A stretch of 64,000 nt of DNA, taken from assembly GCF_050947875.1 (NCBI RefSeq), contig NC_134570.1:230563265-230627264 (forward strand), in the 5' to 3' direction. This document shows, piece by piece, positions 10,306 to 22,201 of this stretch. Source of the DNA: Dermacentor variabilis (lineage: Eukaryota; Arthropoda; Arachnida; Ixodida; Ixodidae). Position numbers and translations under genes: made by a program. Under the pieces are notes generated by a model. The model was not told the origin of the DNA. It ran no database searches and worked only from the letters and a program-made list of their open reading frames with translations. The number at the start of each line of letters is the position of its first letter. Positions within the stretch are counted from its first letter, which is position 1.

Positions 10306-10855
10306 TGTGGGGTTCTCACACCCATGCTCTTGGGACAAAGGAACAACACAGTAGTACGAACAATCACAAGGGCATTTATTGCACCTTTCATAGATCAATG
10401 CGTGCTAGCCGAGTTGTTATCCCCAAAACATGCCGATGGGCGCGCGACAAATCTAGAAGTCCGACTCACTGCAACCGGATAGCGAGCGAATATGTTCGCC
10501 CCATGCTGGATTCCAACGCCTGGTCGTTCGCGTGTACAGTCACGCCAACGGTGGCACGTTCAAAGGCGGCCACGCGAGACGGTCTCGCAGAAGCATGGAT
10601 CTGCGCACGTGCGGCATGGCACGTCCGCACTGCTTGCTGTCCCGAACCAAGAGAGCAAGCGCCTTGTTTTTCGGCGCCAAAGTAACCCCGCCTGTCAGCA
10701 GCGTTAGCAGCGCAACACTCGCGCCATCTCTCATACTGCGCCTCAACCACTCCGACCGCCGCGGGCGCCAGGCCACGTGGTGAAGCCGGATTACAGGAGA
10801 CGCACTATGCGGGAAAAAAATATCAGGGGACACGCGAGAGTCGCACATCCCCACA
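10306..10855 (-). mobile_element. Candidate LTR of an LTR retrotransposon (550 bp)
   Basis: Boundaries are inferred from complementary ends on the minus strand: it starts TGTGGGG (10855 side) and ends CCCCACA (10306 side). An AATAAA polyadenylation signal is present in the last quarter (minus strand, near 10375), and a tRNA-primer-like sequence similar to lysine-type sites follows the end. No second LTR is in the window, so it is a 5' LTR with a truncated leader or a decayed solo LTR. The open frame of 183 codons across it is in the wrong orientation and is not considered coding. Confidence 0.5.
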
Positions 10856-11706
10856 GCTTCCATGCAGCCACTGACTAAAACCAGCAGCACAAAACATAAC
10901 TACAAGGGCAAAAAATGGGCAGTTAGTCAGGAAACAGTAATTTTACTAAAGCAACCACCCTCTAAGATGAGCTCTTTGTGCAGCCATTTCTGTGCTACGA
11001 CAGGAAATGCTAGGCAAACTCACAGCCCACAGGCATTGCCAACGCAAAGACACCACAGCAAGCCGCAACCACAGTAGAGTCAAACTAACCGTGAGACCAA
11101 CAAAAGCCAGCAAAAGCCACCTTGGCAATAATGTAGAGAACTGACGAGGAAATTTGAAAAGGAAAGGCCAGTGATGCCTGTCGCAATGATGCTGAGATTG
11201 GCTGCTCACTTTCATTTACAGTAATGTTTGCGGTTACATTTAACAAACTTTTTTTTTCGTTCCCTTAATGCAAAGCCGACTAAGCATAAGGGCGTAGCTT
11301 CGTTTAAGTGGCAATTCCATTTAAGCAATTTATGTTTGCCAAGACACTACTGTAGATATAGCTTAGATACTATCTTAAGATACCCCATGGTTATCTTGTA
11401 TCTTTATCATGATACACATGCCATGGTGTGTATCATTATCTGCATTTTCAATACATCATATAAAGTATTGTGCATCCTAAGATACACCTATCACAAAACC
11501 CACAAGAATGGCCAGTCACTGAGGCTAGCAAATGACGGTTCTCACTTTGTAGTGACGGTGAAGAACACAGTCGCAAAACTATGCATCACAAAACTAGCTA
11601 TCTATTGGGTGAAAGCAAGTGACACTCAAAGCCTGTCAACGATTGGTGAGCACTGTCGGCGATTGGTGAAGTCTGATCTGCAGGTCAGATGCGTCAGCTG
11701 CTTATA
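10856..11706. other. No gene seen; contains a degenerate GTATC-type repeat (11340-11480)
   Basis: 11340-11480 is rich in variants of AGATAC/GTATC(TT) on both strands, similar in style to 62815-62960 near the other end of the window, suggesting members of one degenerate repeat family. The rest is unassigned. Confidence 0.4.
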
Positions 11707-12570
11707 CAGTGCAGTACACTTATAACGATATCAAGAAGAACAAGAAATGCGATCGTTATAACCGATCAACACTACATCGGGACTGCCACAAAAAAAAAGA
11801 AAAAAAAAAGCTGCCAAACAAGTCTTCGTAGCTCTGAAAATAAAATTGACGTTGTAGAAAATAGGCTGTAAAAAATGAAGCATTCATTTATGCCTCTAAG
11901 CAGCCTGTCAAGCATTAGGCACGCTGAAGTAGTCAGAAATCTGTAGTTGATTTTACGGAAATTTCAGGTTCACAACCATGGTATGAATTGCGTCCAGCGA
12001 CTATGCAAACACTTGCGGCTATAATTTAGCGTGCGTGAAATCAATGAGCAACTCTATTGACAACAGTGTACTTTGCATGAAAATTGGGGTCAGTGTCAAA
12101 GATGGGTCATTGTCAATCTCATTGTCACTGCTGCTGCTGTTGTTGCCTCTGTTGCACAACGGCACCCTCTCCAACGACAACAACCACCGCTGTTGGAGAT
12201 TCTTCACAGAACGAGACAGCGCTTTCTGCACTTGGAAACTCCTCCATCGAAGCACCAGAAGTACTCCCAGAGTTCGGTAATGTCAGCAGCTGGTGGCTGT
12301 AACCGCGTTGGTTGCGCACATTGGGGGGTGTCGCCCTAGCGCAAAAAGCCCATCATTTCGGTTGAACGGCATGGTCACTGGTTCTAGCCTTCATGATCGT
12401 GGTGTTTGCGGTTTTCGGGATTATCGAAATCATCGACTACATGAGCTCGCCCTTTGAGTCTTGCAAAATTTGCAGCTTCGTCTCAAGTGACAAAGTTTTG
12501 TGCTTTGCGGCGCACCTGCCGCTGCTCCTGCGGCACATTTACATGCTAGCTGAGGAAGAGAGGGAGACTG
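11707..12570 (-). mobile_element. Internally deleted Tigger/pogo-type DNA transposon
   Basis: The left terminus begins CAGTGCAGTACACTTATAAC after a TA (11705-11706). A matching terminus, CAGTGCAGTCCACTTATAAT, is present in reverse at the right flank of the large Tigger (ending 47834). On the minus strand near 12400-12520 there is a CENP-B/Tigger N-terminal helix-turn-helix-like segment (LSLETKLQILQD). An acidic/serine-rich, Tigger tail-like sequence follows at 12020-12320. The DDE catalytic core is absent. The right terminus was not found, so the end coordinate is approximate. Confidence 0.5.
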
Positions 12571-12724
12571 TAGAAAGGAAGCGCAGGTGTGGTTTGCTTC
12601 TTCCTTGTTTTTTTTTCCTCTGTCCTCTGAATGCTCGCCAGCGACGTGGACACAGAGCAGCTGGCGCCGTCTTGCAGCATGCTGTGCCAACTTGCAATGC
12701 TATCCGTCAGTGTTGCATAGCTAC

Positions 12725-12875
12725 CACTCCGGAACTGGAATTACTCCGGAATCACTCCACATTTTCACAACCCGGAAAAAGAATGTAAATGGAATGGCAA
12801 CAACATTTGGAGGAATGAAATGGGAATGGAATTAAGCACCTTTTGCCAGGGACGGAATGGGAATAGAATGCGAAT
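12725..12875. repeat. Degenerate GGAAT-rich repeat
   Basis: The stretch is made of loosely spaced GGAAT, GGAATGGAAT and GGAATGAAAT units. A second stretch of the same character lies at 36640-36790. It is not a clean tandem array, so it is probably a degenerate dispersed element. Confidence 0.5.
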
Positions 12876-13222
12876 GAAATTACGTCTTTTTCCAAAAATA
12901 GAGCACTTTTTTGTCTACGCGCTGTTTTTTGTCAAAATATGCCAAAGAATCAACCAGCCCACATTCAAACATTAGTAAGTCAGAGCCTCGAATTTAACAA
13001 TAAAGCAGCAGCAGTAGCAGCAACAGCCTGTTTTATGTCAACTGCAGGACAAAGGCCTCTACCTGCAATCTCCAATTACCCCTGTCCTGTGCCAACCAAT
13101 TCCAACTACGAATTTCTTAATTTCATCGCTCCATCTATTCTTCTGGTATCCTCGACTGCGTTTCCCTTCTCTTGGTACCCATTCTGTAACCCTAATGGTT
13201 AAACGGTTATCTAACCGGGGCA

Positions 13223-16008
13223 TTACATGACCTGCCCCAGCTCCATTTTTTTTCTCTTGATGTCAATATGAATATTGTCTATACCCGTTTGCTCTATGAT
13301 CCCAACCGCTCTCTTTCTGTCTCTTAACATTATGCCTAGCAATCTTCGTTCCATCGCTCTTTGCGCGGTCCTTAACTTGTTCTCAAGCTTCTTTGTCAGT
13401 CTCCAAGTATCTGCCCCATATGTCAGCACTCGTAAAATGTGCTGATTGTACACCTTCCTTTTTGATGATAATGGTAATCTTTCAGTCAGGAGCTGACAAT
13501 GTCTGTCGTATGTGATCCAATCCATTTTTATTCTTCTATGAATTTCCTTCTCATGATCAGGGTTGCGTGTGATTAATTGACCTAGGTAAATGTACTCCTT
13601 CACAGGCTCTAAAGGCTGACTGGCGATCTTGAACTCTTGTTCCCTTGCCCGGCTATTCATCATTATCTTTGTCTTCTGCATATTAACCTTCAACTCCACT
13701 CTTACACTCTCCCTGTTAAGGTTCTCAATCATTTATTAACCTTCAACTCCACTCTTACACTCTCTCTGTTAAGGTCCTCAATCATTTGTTGTAACTCGTC
13801 TGCATTGTTGCTGAACAGAACAATGTCATTGGCAAACCGAAGGTTGCTGAGATATTCGCCGTTGATCCTTGCTCCTAAGCACTTCCCAGTTTAATCGCTT
13901 GAATACTTCCAAGCATGCAGTGAATAGCAACGGAGCGATTGTGTCTCCCTGTCAGACCCCTTTCTTTATAGGTCTTTTCCTGCTTTTCTTGTGTAGAATT
14001 AAGGTAGCTGTAGAACCTCTGTACATATTTTTCAAGGTATTTATGTAAGCGTTCTGTACTCCTTGATTATGTAATGCCTCTATGACTGCTGGTATTTCTA
14101 CAGAATCAAATGCCTTTTCGTAATCTATGAAAGCCCTATAGAGAGGCTTATTGTACCCTGCGGATTTCTCGATAACCTGATTAATGACATCGATGTGATC
14201 CATTGTAGAGTATCCCTTCCTGTAGCCAGCCTGTTCCCTTGGTTGACTAAAGTCCAGTGTTGCCCTTAATATATTGGAAATTATTTTGGTAAATATTTTA
14301 TATAATACTTGGGAGTAAGCTAATGGGCCTATAGTTTTTCAATTCTTTAACATCTCCTTTTTCGTGGATTAGTATAATGTTTTCATTCTTCCAGTTTTCT
14401 GGTACCCTTGAAGTCGATAGACACTTCATAGAGAGAGCCGCCAGTTTTACAAGCATTATGTCTCCTCCATCTTTGATTAAATTGACTGTTATTCCATCTT
14501 CTCCTGCCACTCTTCCTCGTTTCATGTCTTGCAAAGGCCCTTCTGACTTCATCGCTAGTTATAGGAGTAGTTTCCGTATCCTGTTCATTACTGTTTATAA
14601 TGAAGGTATCCTGATTCCTCTGGGTACTGCACAGGTCAGTACAGAATTCTTCCGCTTCATTTACTATATCTTCGAGATTGCTGATGATATTACCCTGCTT
14701 ATCTTTCAGTGCATACATCTTGGTTTGTCCTATGCCAGGTTTCTTTCTCACTGATTTCAGGCTGCATCCATATTTTAAGTCTTCTTCAGTACTTCTCACA
14801 TTATAGTTTCGAATATCACTTACTTTCGCCTTGTTGATCAGTTTTGAAAATTCCGCAAATTCTACCTTATCTCTTGCGTGGGACATTTTCATTCTTTGTA
14901 CTTTCTTCATCAGGTCCTTTGTTACTTGGGAGAGCTTGCCTACTGGTTGCCTTGGTGCCTTGCCTTCCACTTCAACTGCTGCCTCTGAAGTCAGCCTAGT
15001 CACAGTTTCATTCATTACATCTATGCCATCTTCATCTCTCTGTTCTAATGCTGCGTGCTTGTTTGCAAGTACCAGACTGAATTTGTCTGCTTTTACACTT
15101 ACTGCCTCTAGGTTGACCTGTTTCTTCTTGACCAATTTTATTCTTTCTCTCTTCAAATTGAGGTGAATCCTAGCTCTCACTAACCCATGATCACTGCACT
15201 TTACCCTACTTACATCCTGCACAATGCTGGGATCAGCAGAAAATATGAAGTCAATATCATTTCTTGTTTCATCATTAGGGCTTTTCCAGGTCTACTTTTG
15301 GTTGCTACGCTTCCTGAAAAAGGTGTCCATTATTCGAACCTTATTCCTTTCTGCGAATTCTACCAGCACCTCTTCTCTAGTGTTTCTAGAATCGACGCCA
15401 TAGTTGCCAATTGCTTGTTCACCAGCCTGCTTTTTCCCCACTTTTGCGTTGAAGTCGCCCATTACTACAGTATACTGAGTTTGCACTTGTCTCATCGCTA
15501 ATTCAACAACTTCATAAAGCTGATCTACTTCATCATCGTCATGACTGGATGTTGGAGCATAGGCTCGTACTATCTTTAATCTATACCTCCTATTAAGTTT
15601 GATTACTATTGCTGCTCTCTCATTAATGCTGTAGAATTCGTTAATGTTGCCCACTAGATCCTTATGGATTAGAAATCCTATCCCGTATTGCTTCTTATCT
15701 GGCAGACCTCTACAGCAGAGGACATGGCCATTATTCAGCAGTGTATAAGCCTCACCAGTTCTTGTAATCTCACTAAGGCCGATGATATCCCAAACGATGT
15801 CTGACAGTTCCTTAAAGAGTACTGCTAAGCTAGCCTCACTAGAGAGAGTTCGGCAATTAAGGGTTGACAGGGTCAGTTTCCATTGGTGGCCTGTACGGAC
15901 CCAGAGATTCTTAGCACTCTCTGCTGTGTTACATGTCTGACCGCTGCCTTGGTCAGGTGCTCCGCAGCTGCTGGGGACTAAGGGACATGGGTTTATTGAA
16001 GGAGTCAT
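13223..16008 (-). pseudogene. RTE endonuclease-reverse transcriptase, broken
   Basis: The endonuclease half is open from 16008 to 15292 and keeps LNCRTL (Asn), GLSEI (catalytic Glu), RAYAPTS (Tyr) and GDFNAKVG (Asp/Asn). After a stop at 15292 the frame resumes with CSDHGLVRARI (His/Asp pair) and runs to 14383. A frameshift near 14550 leads into the reverse transcriptase (GEDGITVNLIKDGG, NYRPISLL). Another segment, 14203-13952, has FIDYEKAFDSV and ends in a stop directly before the QGD/QGxxxSP palm region. The segment 13732-13223 carries the INMQKTK-like and EYIYLGQLIT motifs. At least four disruptions make the protein non-functional. RTE proteins nick DNA with the endonuclease and prime reverse transcription at the target. 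Confidence 0.85.
13682..13787. repeat. 53-bp tandem duplication inside RTE-a
   Basis: Two consecutive copies (13682-13734 and 13735-13787) differ at two positions. The duplication falls in the reverse transcriptase connection region and adds a non-multiple of three, so it also shifts the frame. Confidence 0.85.
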
Positions 16009-16179
16009 TTGGGAGGTAGTGGCCGAATACTGACTGCAACAAGGAGGTCAATTCCTGTTCTGGCGAGGGAGTGTCCTTGTTGAAGCTTACTGGGCTTTCC
16101 TAATTTGGTTGTATCTGGATTAGTATAGCGCCACTCGCTCTCAGCATCTTTTGCCAGTGTCAGGTGTCATGACAAGCCT

Positions 16180-16330
16180 GCAGATGTAGTGCACTGGAGA
16201 GGGTGAACTTCAAGCTCACCATAGTAAAAAAAAAAAAGAAAACTTATAGAAGGATTTGAACTGCCGACCATAACATCAAACCCATGGCATGACAAACTGA
16301 GCCCTGATAATGATTTATTGCATTGTCTAA
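16180..16330 (-). repeat. tRNA-derived SINE-like fragment
   Basis: The minus strand carries an exact B-box (GTTCAAATCC, 16252-16261) and, about 50 bases upstream, an A-box-like GGGCTCAGTTTG. An A-run (minus-strand T-run) at 16226-16237 follows the box region. The T-arm stem does not pair well, so this is a SINE remnant rather than a working tRNA gene. Confidence 0.5.
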
Positions 16331-16866
16331 AGTAATTACGTCTCCAATACATTGCCTACTGGCTTTTCTCACAAGATACAAAATGCTTGACTACCCCAAT
16401 GCAGCCCCACAACCAATGCAGTCAGATTTTACTGTGTACATTCGCTACAGTGGGATGTAGTTTGCGTTTTATTGTATGACTGTCTACATTCTACACAAAA
16501 GCCAGTGATATGTGCAGTTGATTCAAGTTCATTCGACTTCAGTTCATTATAATTTTTGATTCATTCAGATGCACCGGAAAGCCCCAGCAGAAAACTTGCC
16601 ATGGAAGGAAAACTCGTTTACTATCAACTCGAAAATGTGCCACATCAGTTCATTCAACCGCCACAGGTGCCCCTTCATGTGTACAGCACTTTAGTAAACG
16701 CCTGAAAATGCAAGAAATTCAGCACATGATGCTACTGGTTCCCTGGGTGCTAAGCTTTTACTTAAATTTATTTCTATCTTTTAGCGGCTGACATTCCTTC
16801 CACCCATGGAACCATCTGTTCAACCTTGGTTCATGTTTTGCTATACTGAAGAGCTTTTAAACATAT
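16331..16866. other. No gene seen; target region of Gypsy-a
   Basis: A/T-rich sequence with no assignable feature. It ends in the 4-bp target site ATAT (16863-16866) used by Gypsy-a. Confidence 0.45.
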
Positions 16867-17283
16867 TGGCATGTGTACTTCTTTATCGGGCGGCCACTTC
16901 TCACCGCCTAAGAAATGTTATCGCACAGCGCAGAATGCGCCTGCATGTAAACGAAGTTTCTGGAATGTTATCGATGGTTCCGTCCACTGTCTTTCACCGC
17001 AACTTGTGTAATCTGATTGCATGTATGCGTGATGCGATTAGTGTAGAACTTTGTGGAACACACACGGGTCCCAGCGGTTACTCTGGAACATTCGACGACT
17101 GATATATAAAAGCCAACGCGCTTCACCTGCTGATCAGATTTTCCACGATCGCCGACCGTGTTCGTCGCTATCGTTGTGCTATAAGTGTAGCCTGTTTTTG
17201 TGGGCACAGGTTCGCCCAATAAAAGTTAGTTTTGTCTTTCACAGTATTGCTACTGTGTTCTTCAACGTCACCACCACGTGACA
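16867..17283 (+). repeat. Gypsy-a 5' LTR (417 bp)
   Basis: It starts TGGCATGTGTACTTC and ends CACGTGACA. It contains a TATATAAA box (17101-17108) and an AATAAA signal (17218-17223) in LTR-typical positions. It is homologous to 23550-23922. The first bases differ from the 3' LTR (TGGCATG versus TGACACG). Confidence 0.9.
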
Positions 17284-17334
17284 TCTGGTGGAGGTGCTTT
17301 TCGTTCATGTGCCGGACGCCCCCGACAAGCTGTG

Positions 17335-18475
17335 ATGTCAGCCCAGACCGCAAAACGAACACCGACGTAGTTTCGGACCATCGAGCAAGCCACCGTCTTC
17401 AAAAGCTGCCCCCAGAGCATGGACTTCTACTACCTGAGAAGACCAAGAAGATTGTGGCCAAGGCAACTCCAACGGCCGCCCCAGCATCCCCCATCGTGCT
17501 GCAGCAGCCCAGGGAGCCTCCGACATTCCGCGGTTCAACATTTGAGGACCCGGAAACCTGGTTCGAGACGTATGAGAGGGTCGCTGCATTTAACAGCTGG
17601 AACAGCGATGACAAACTGCGACATGTCTTCTTCGCATCGGAAGATGCTCCCAGGACGTGGTTTGAGAATCGAGAAGCCACCTTAATGACATGGGACCTGT
17701 TCTGAAGTGGCTTCTTGCAAACATTTACAAGCGTGGTGCGAAAAGAGCGAGCCCAAGCTCTACTACAAACCAGAGCGCAGCTGCCAAATAAGACGATCGC
17801 AATCTTCACGGAGGAGATGGCATGTCTTTTCCGGCACGTTGACCCAGAAATGTCGGAGGAGAAAAAAACCCGCTTCCTGATGCACCCGGCAATATAACCA
17901 CCAGGGGCTCACGCCGCAGTACGCCATCCAAGGACTGGGTTCCGTTGACCTTCAAGAGACCATCAGGGCCATTGTGCGCGAAGAACTGCGCAAGGTCCTG
18001 CCTTCGTCGCAGCCTCAAGTGGCCTCGATTGCCGACATCGTGAAAGATGAGGTTCAGCGATCGCTTGGGGCTCCTGAGGTGCAACCTCAATTACTGCAGC
18101 CCCAGCCAGAAGTGATGACCTACGCCGCCGTTGCGCGCCATCAAGGCCCCCCTCCGCGACCGCGCCAAGGCCCTCTACGCCGCAATTCCATCGTCCGCTG
18201 CCGCTGCCAGCACGCCCACCCGTCGCTCAGCGCACCTACGCGGGGAAGATGGACATTTGGCAAGCCCCTGACCACCACCCGCTCTGCTATCACTACGCAG
18301 AAGCTGGCCATGTGTACCGCCGATGCCCATACTGCGACTTGGGACTGAGAGGGTTCGCCGTCAACGCACCGCGTCCACAGCTTGGGGAGCACCCACGTGA
18401 CATCGCCGATTACCTAGCCGCCACTCAGTACAACTCTCGACGACCATCGCGTTCGCCGTCACCAGGCCGCTAGCT
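17335..18475 (+). pseudogene. Gypsy-a gag, broken
   Basis: Recognisable gag: a capsid-like region with PREPPTFRGSTFEDPETWFE and YERVAAFNSWN, then a conserved helical segment (TIRAIVREELRKVLP). A degenerate zinc knuckle at about 18284-18325 reads CYHYAEAGHVYRRC, with tyrosine in place of the second cysteine of the CCHC motif. There are several breaks: an early stop after an 11-codon start, a stop after TWDLF at 17703, a frame change near 17890, and another near 18250. Gag packages the element RNA in cytoplasmic particles; this copy cannot. Confidence 0.85.
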
Positions 18476-18666
18476 GTCGCCGCAGTGCTGTCCATACACT
18501 GGCCCAGCCGGGGCCAGTCAGCAAGCCCATATCCGGAAAACTAAAAGCAGCAACCGATGGAGGTGCGGTTGCTGTTCGTCGAACTGACGAAGATCCTCCG
18601 CCACCGACGAAGACGCCGAAGAAACTACCTCGACGACATAACGACACGCCGCCGTCCCGACGAAGT

Positions 18667-19472
18667 GTGAAAGCAAAGAATACGACGACGAAAGACGACC
18701 TGACGATGTCCCATACCAGCCACAGGTCAACGCAACACAGCCGTGATCTGATGCCAAGACCTAACTGTAACGCAAGACAAAGAGCCACCGACCTCGATGT
18801 GCTGCTCGACGGCCACGCAGTCACCGCCTTAGTCGACACAGGGGCCGATTACTCCGTCATGAGTGGACACATCGCCGTCCATTTAAACAAGGTTAAGACT
18901 TCATGGGAAGGACCTCAAATTCGGACCGCTGGAGGACACCTGATTACGCCGACTGGAATCTGCATGGCAAGAATTACCATTCATGACCGGACTTACCCAG
19001 CCACCTTCGTTATCCTCCAACAATGTCCACGCGATGTCATTCTTGGCACAGACTTCCTAAACCAACACGGCACAGTCATCGACCTGAAGTCGAAGTCAAT
19101 AACCCTGTCTGAAGATCAAGCGATACCACCGGAGAGCTCTCGTAGTCACCATGCCTTAAGCATGCTTGAAAGTCAAGTCAGCATCCCGCCCCACTCCAGC
19201 ATTGTCATTTCCGTCGGCACCAAAACACCTGCCGACGTAGAAGGCGTCGTCGAGGTGATAAACGTCTACTGCAAGACCGTGAAATTTGCGTTGCGTCGCT
19301 CGACTCAACGGAGAAAGTGATGCTAACCAACTTCAGCCAAGAGTTCAAGCACATCAGCAAGGGCACGACAATCGCGTACATCGAGGAAATTGTGGAAAGG
19401 AGCAATGCCTTTGTCCTCTCAGATTCTGCTGTATCTACCCTGCTGACCATAGCCCCGAACCAGACTACGACG
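18667..19472 (+). pseudogene. Gypsy-a protease and start of pol, interrupted by Tigger
   Basis: An aspartic protease domain is present with the catalytic ALVDTGADYSVMS (about codon 57 of this segment) and the second conserved patch DVILGTDFL. The frame is open from 18667 to 19320. It then shifts and continues (YIEEIVERSNAFVLSD) to the Tigger insertion at 19475. The downstream pol continues at 20865. The protease would have cleaved gag-pol. Confidence 0.88.
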
Positions 19473-19474
19473 TA

Positions 19475-20862
19475 CAGTCAAACCCGGCTATATCGAACTC
19501 GCAAAAAAACGCCCATCAGTTCGATATAGAGCATAATTCGATATAAGCCTGCTAAATAATTGGATGTCATAAAAGCACATACCATTTATAAAATCACTTT
19601 ATTGAAGAAACTAGCTTAGTTTCGCATAAATTAGTCCTGCATTTTCTTCTGCTCGGGCAATTTCGCTGCCTGCGACGCACGTACTTCCCCACGTTGTCTA
19701 AGGAGTCGGAGCAGCTGAGGCCGCAACCTTCCGCATTCGCGCAGAAGCACCGGACTAATGCGAGTGCACCAATCACTTCGGAGGATGTGGGCAAAGGACC
19801 GTAGTTGCTTTCCTCAACGTGCCTACTTTCATTTGTGCTCGGTACGATGTCGGCGATGTAGTCTTCGTTTCCGGGCTCTCCCGTGGTCGCGACACCATCA
19901 TCTGCACTGACAAAGTCGTCCGCCGTTGATTCGAATGTTCCGGAAATTTTGACAGCTCGCTCCAAACTTCGGCAACACCGGTAACGGCTTTGTCGCATTC
20001 ATCAGAATTTACAGTCATCACCGAGCACGCGGAAACCGGCACGTATGAAGAACCCCTCGTACACGGCCGTGCGTACGCGTCGGGCGCCACGGGCACCGGG
20101 TTGCGAGTCGGGTCACTTTAGCCCTAACCGTGCCGAGAGTGCTCCTCGGAATCTTGCACGCTGCGGGGCCATCCAACTTCTCATCGCGTTCGACGCGATT
20201 TATGATTTCGAGCTTCACGACGAAAGGCGAATTCTGCTGCTTCATCATGGCAACACTGCGGGAGAAGTCCCACAAGGCGCAAACACGATAAACCAGAAAA
20301 CCAGCCTGACAACTCGCACTTTCGCCATCTTGCACGAAAAGAGCACAAGAGCCTCTGATTGGCTGTCTGAGCAAGCGCTGTAGGCGGGTCAGGATAATTT
20401 TTTTGCTGGGGAGTGTCGATAGATAGTGGTCTAAAGAAAGGAAGGACGCTTGATTCTACAACCCGTGAGGGAACACGGCAAAGCGTCGTCAGGGGAGAGA
20501 GAGTGGGAAGTGAAAGATGAGAGAGAGAAAGAGGGAGGATGTGGCCTAATAGACTCCACTATGCGCAACAGGGGGAGTGTCGACGGCTCGCCCGAACAGC
20601 CCGAGGCAGCGCGGTCACGGTAGGGAGAGCGCTTGGATGGAGCCGCGCCGCCGGGTTTCCCCGCTACCGCGAGGGAAAGCCAACTTCTGGGGGCACTTTT
20701 CCGCCGCTTGACGGTTCGATATATCGGGAGTCACTGCAATATTTGTTCGATGTGAGCGTAATTTTTGCTATATATACTCATTGTAACCATACCGTGACCA
20801 GAAATTGTTCGATATACAGAATAATTCGATGTAAACGGGTTCGATATAGTCGGGTTCGACTG
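19475..20862 (-). mobile_element. Internally deleted Tigger/pogo element nested in Gypsy-a
   Basis: The 1388-bp insertion is flanked by TA dinucleotides (19473-19474 and 20863-20864). Its inverted termini are about 28 bp: the left begins CAGTCAAACCCGGCTATATC and the reverse complement of the right begins CAGTCGAACCCGACTATATC. The minus strand encodes a CENP-B/Tigger N-terminal helix-turn-helix (VKLEIINRVERDEKLDG, then CKIPRSTLGTV, about 20150-20270). A Tigger C-terminal tail-like sequence with GPLPTSSEVIGALALVRCF lies at 19594-19998. The DDE core between them is missing. This is a typical non-autonomous Tigger derivative. Confidence 0.85.
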
Positions 20863-20864
20863 TA

Positions 20865-22195
20865 AATCCAAGTCTCCCCATGAGCAAGCAGCAACAGCTG
20901 AGAAGTATTCTACGACGATACAACTGCTTTTTGACTTCATCAAAGATTCGACAAACACCAGTTGCAAAGCATCGCATAATAACTGAAGAGTGCGCTCAAC
21001 CACTCCGCCAGAGCCCTTACAGAGTTTCTACGCGAGAACGTGAAGCTATTAGGTAACAAGTCGCCGAAATGCTCCGCGACGACATCATCCAGCCGTCGAA
21101 AAGCCCGTGGGCATCTCCTGTTGTCCTGGTGAAGAAAAAGGATGGAACCCTACGTTTCTGCGTTGATTATCGTCGACCGAACAAGATCACGAAAAAAGAT
21201 GTATACCCCCTTCCACGGATAGACGACGCACTGGATTGGCTCTGCAACGCTAAATACTTTTCGTCAATGGACCTCAAGTCTGACTACTGGCAAATAGAAG
21301 TCGATGAGAGAGATTGTGAAAAGACTGCCATCATCACGCCACACGGCCTCTATGAGTTCAAGGTCATGCCATTCGGACTGTGCTCGGCGCCTGCGATGTT
21401 CCAGCGTGTCATGGACATGGTGTTAGCAGGATTGAAATGGCAGACCTGTCTTGTTTACTTGGATGACGTCGTCATCTTCGCCAGAACTTTCGACGATCAC
21501 CTTAGGTGGCTTACGACTGTACTAAAGGCCATCAAATCATCAGAGCTCACTCTGAAGCCAGAAAAGTGCCGCTTCGCTTACGATGAGCTTCTGTTCCTGG
21601 GCCACGTTATCAGCAAATGCGGAGTACGCCCCGACCCGCAGAAAACAGCTGCCATCGCAAAGTTCCCGCCGCCCATCAACAAGAAGGCAGTGCGTAGATT
21701 CCTTGGCATGTGTGCCTACAACAGGCGCTTTTGTCAAGGACTTTTCACACAGCCAATAACGCATCTAACCAAATCTGATGTCGAGTTCAAGTGGCAAATG
21801 CTGCAGGTGACGCATTTCAAGAACTAAAACGACGCATGCAGTCACCGCCGGTACCTGCACATTTCGACGAAGACGTTGATACCGAAATCCAAACTGACAC
21901 CAGTAGCCTAGGCCTCAGTGCCATCCTAGTCCAGGAGAGAGACGGACATGAACGGGTGATATCTTATGCTAGCCGGTCGCTGTCAAAAGCGGAAGGCGAT
22001 TATTCTACGACTGAAAAGGAATGCCTCGCCATCATTTGGGCTACCGCAAAATTTTGACCTTACCTATATGGCAGGCCATTCAAAGTCATCAGCGACCATC
22101 ACGCGTTGTGACGACGAGGATGACGATGCCTTCCTCAGAATAATAAGCGCAGAAGACTTCAATAAACAGCAACGAACAGACCCAGAGGCCTCGTC
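20865..22195 (+). pseudogene. Gypsy-a reverse transcriptase and RNase H, broken
   Basis: The reverse transcriptase core (21069-21830) is nearly intact: PWASPVVLVKKKDGTLRFCV, YPLPRIDDALD, the FSSMDLKSDYWQIEV motif, FGLCSAPAMFQRVMD and the catalytic VYLDDVVIFA. A stop (TAA, 21052-21054) precedes it, and a frameshift near 21797 separates it from RNase H (IQTDTSSLGLSAILVQE, YASRSLSKAE). RNase H is truncated by a deletion just after the ISDHHAL motif near 22107, which removes its C-terminal part and joins directly to the spacer before integrase. Confidence 0.88.
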
Positions 22196-22201
22196 GAGTA
22201 T

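Larger units (their letters stand above)
13004..16160 (-). mobile_element. RTE-type non-LTR retrotransposon, near full length but decayed (RTE-a)
   Basis: The minus-strand order is apurinic endonuclease, reverse transcriptase, C-terminal arginine/tryptophan-rich tail, then a trinucleotide 3' tail (GCT/ACT units on the minus strand, plus-strand AGC units at 13004-13027). RTE elements characteristically end in short microsatellites rather than long poly-A. The 5' boundary is approximate. The homologous copy RTE-c (53788-60017) confirms the element extent over most of its length. Confidence 0.85.

Noticed and set aside
10134..10685. 183-codon plus-strand open frame
   Set aside because: It crosses the boundary of a minus-strand LTR, has no domain and overlaps other open frames in the same GC-rich LTR, so it is a chance frame.
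12125..12319. Minus-strand frame ending in a glutamine run
   Set aside because: The run comes from a CTG/TTG-rich low-complexity stretch inside a decayed Tigger; no independent gene evidence.
17335..17370. Early stop in Gypsy-a gag considered as a regulatory upstream frame
   Set aside because: The element carries many other stops, so decay is the simplest explanation.
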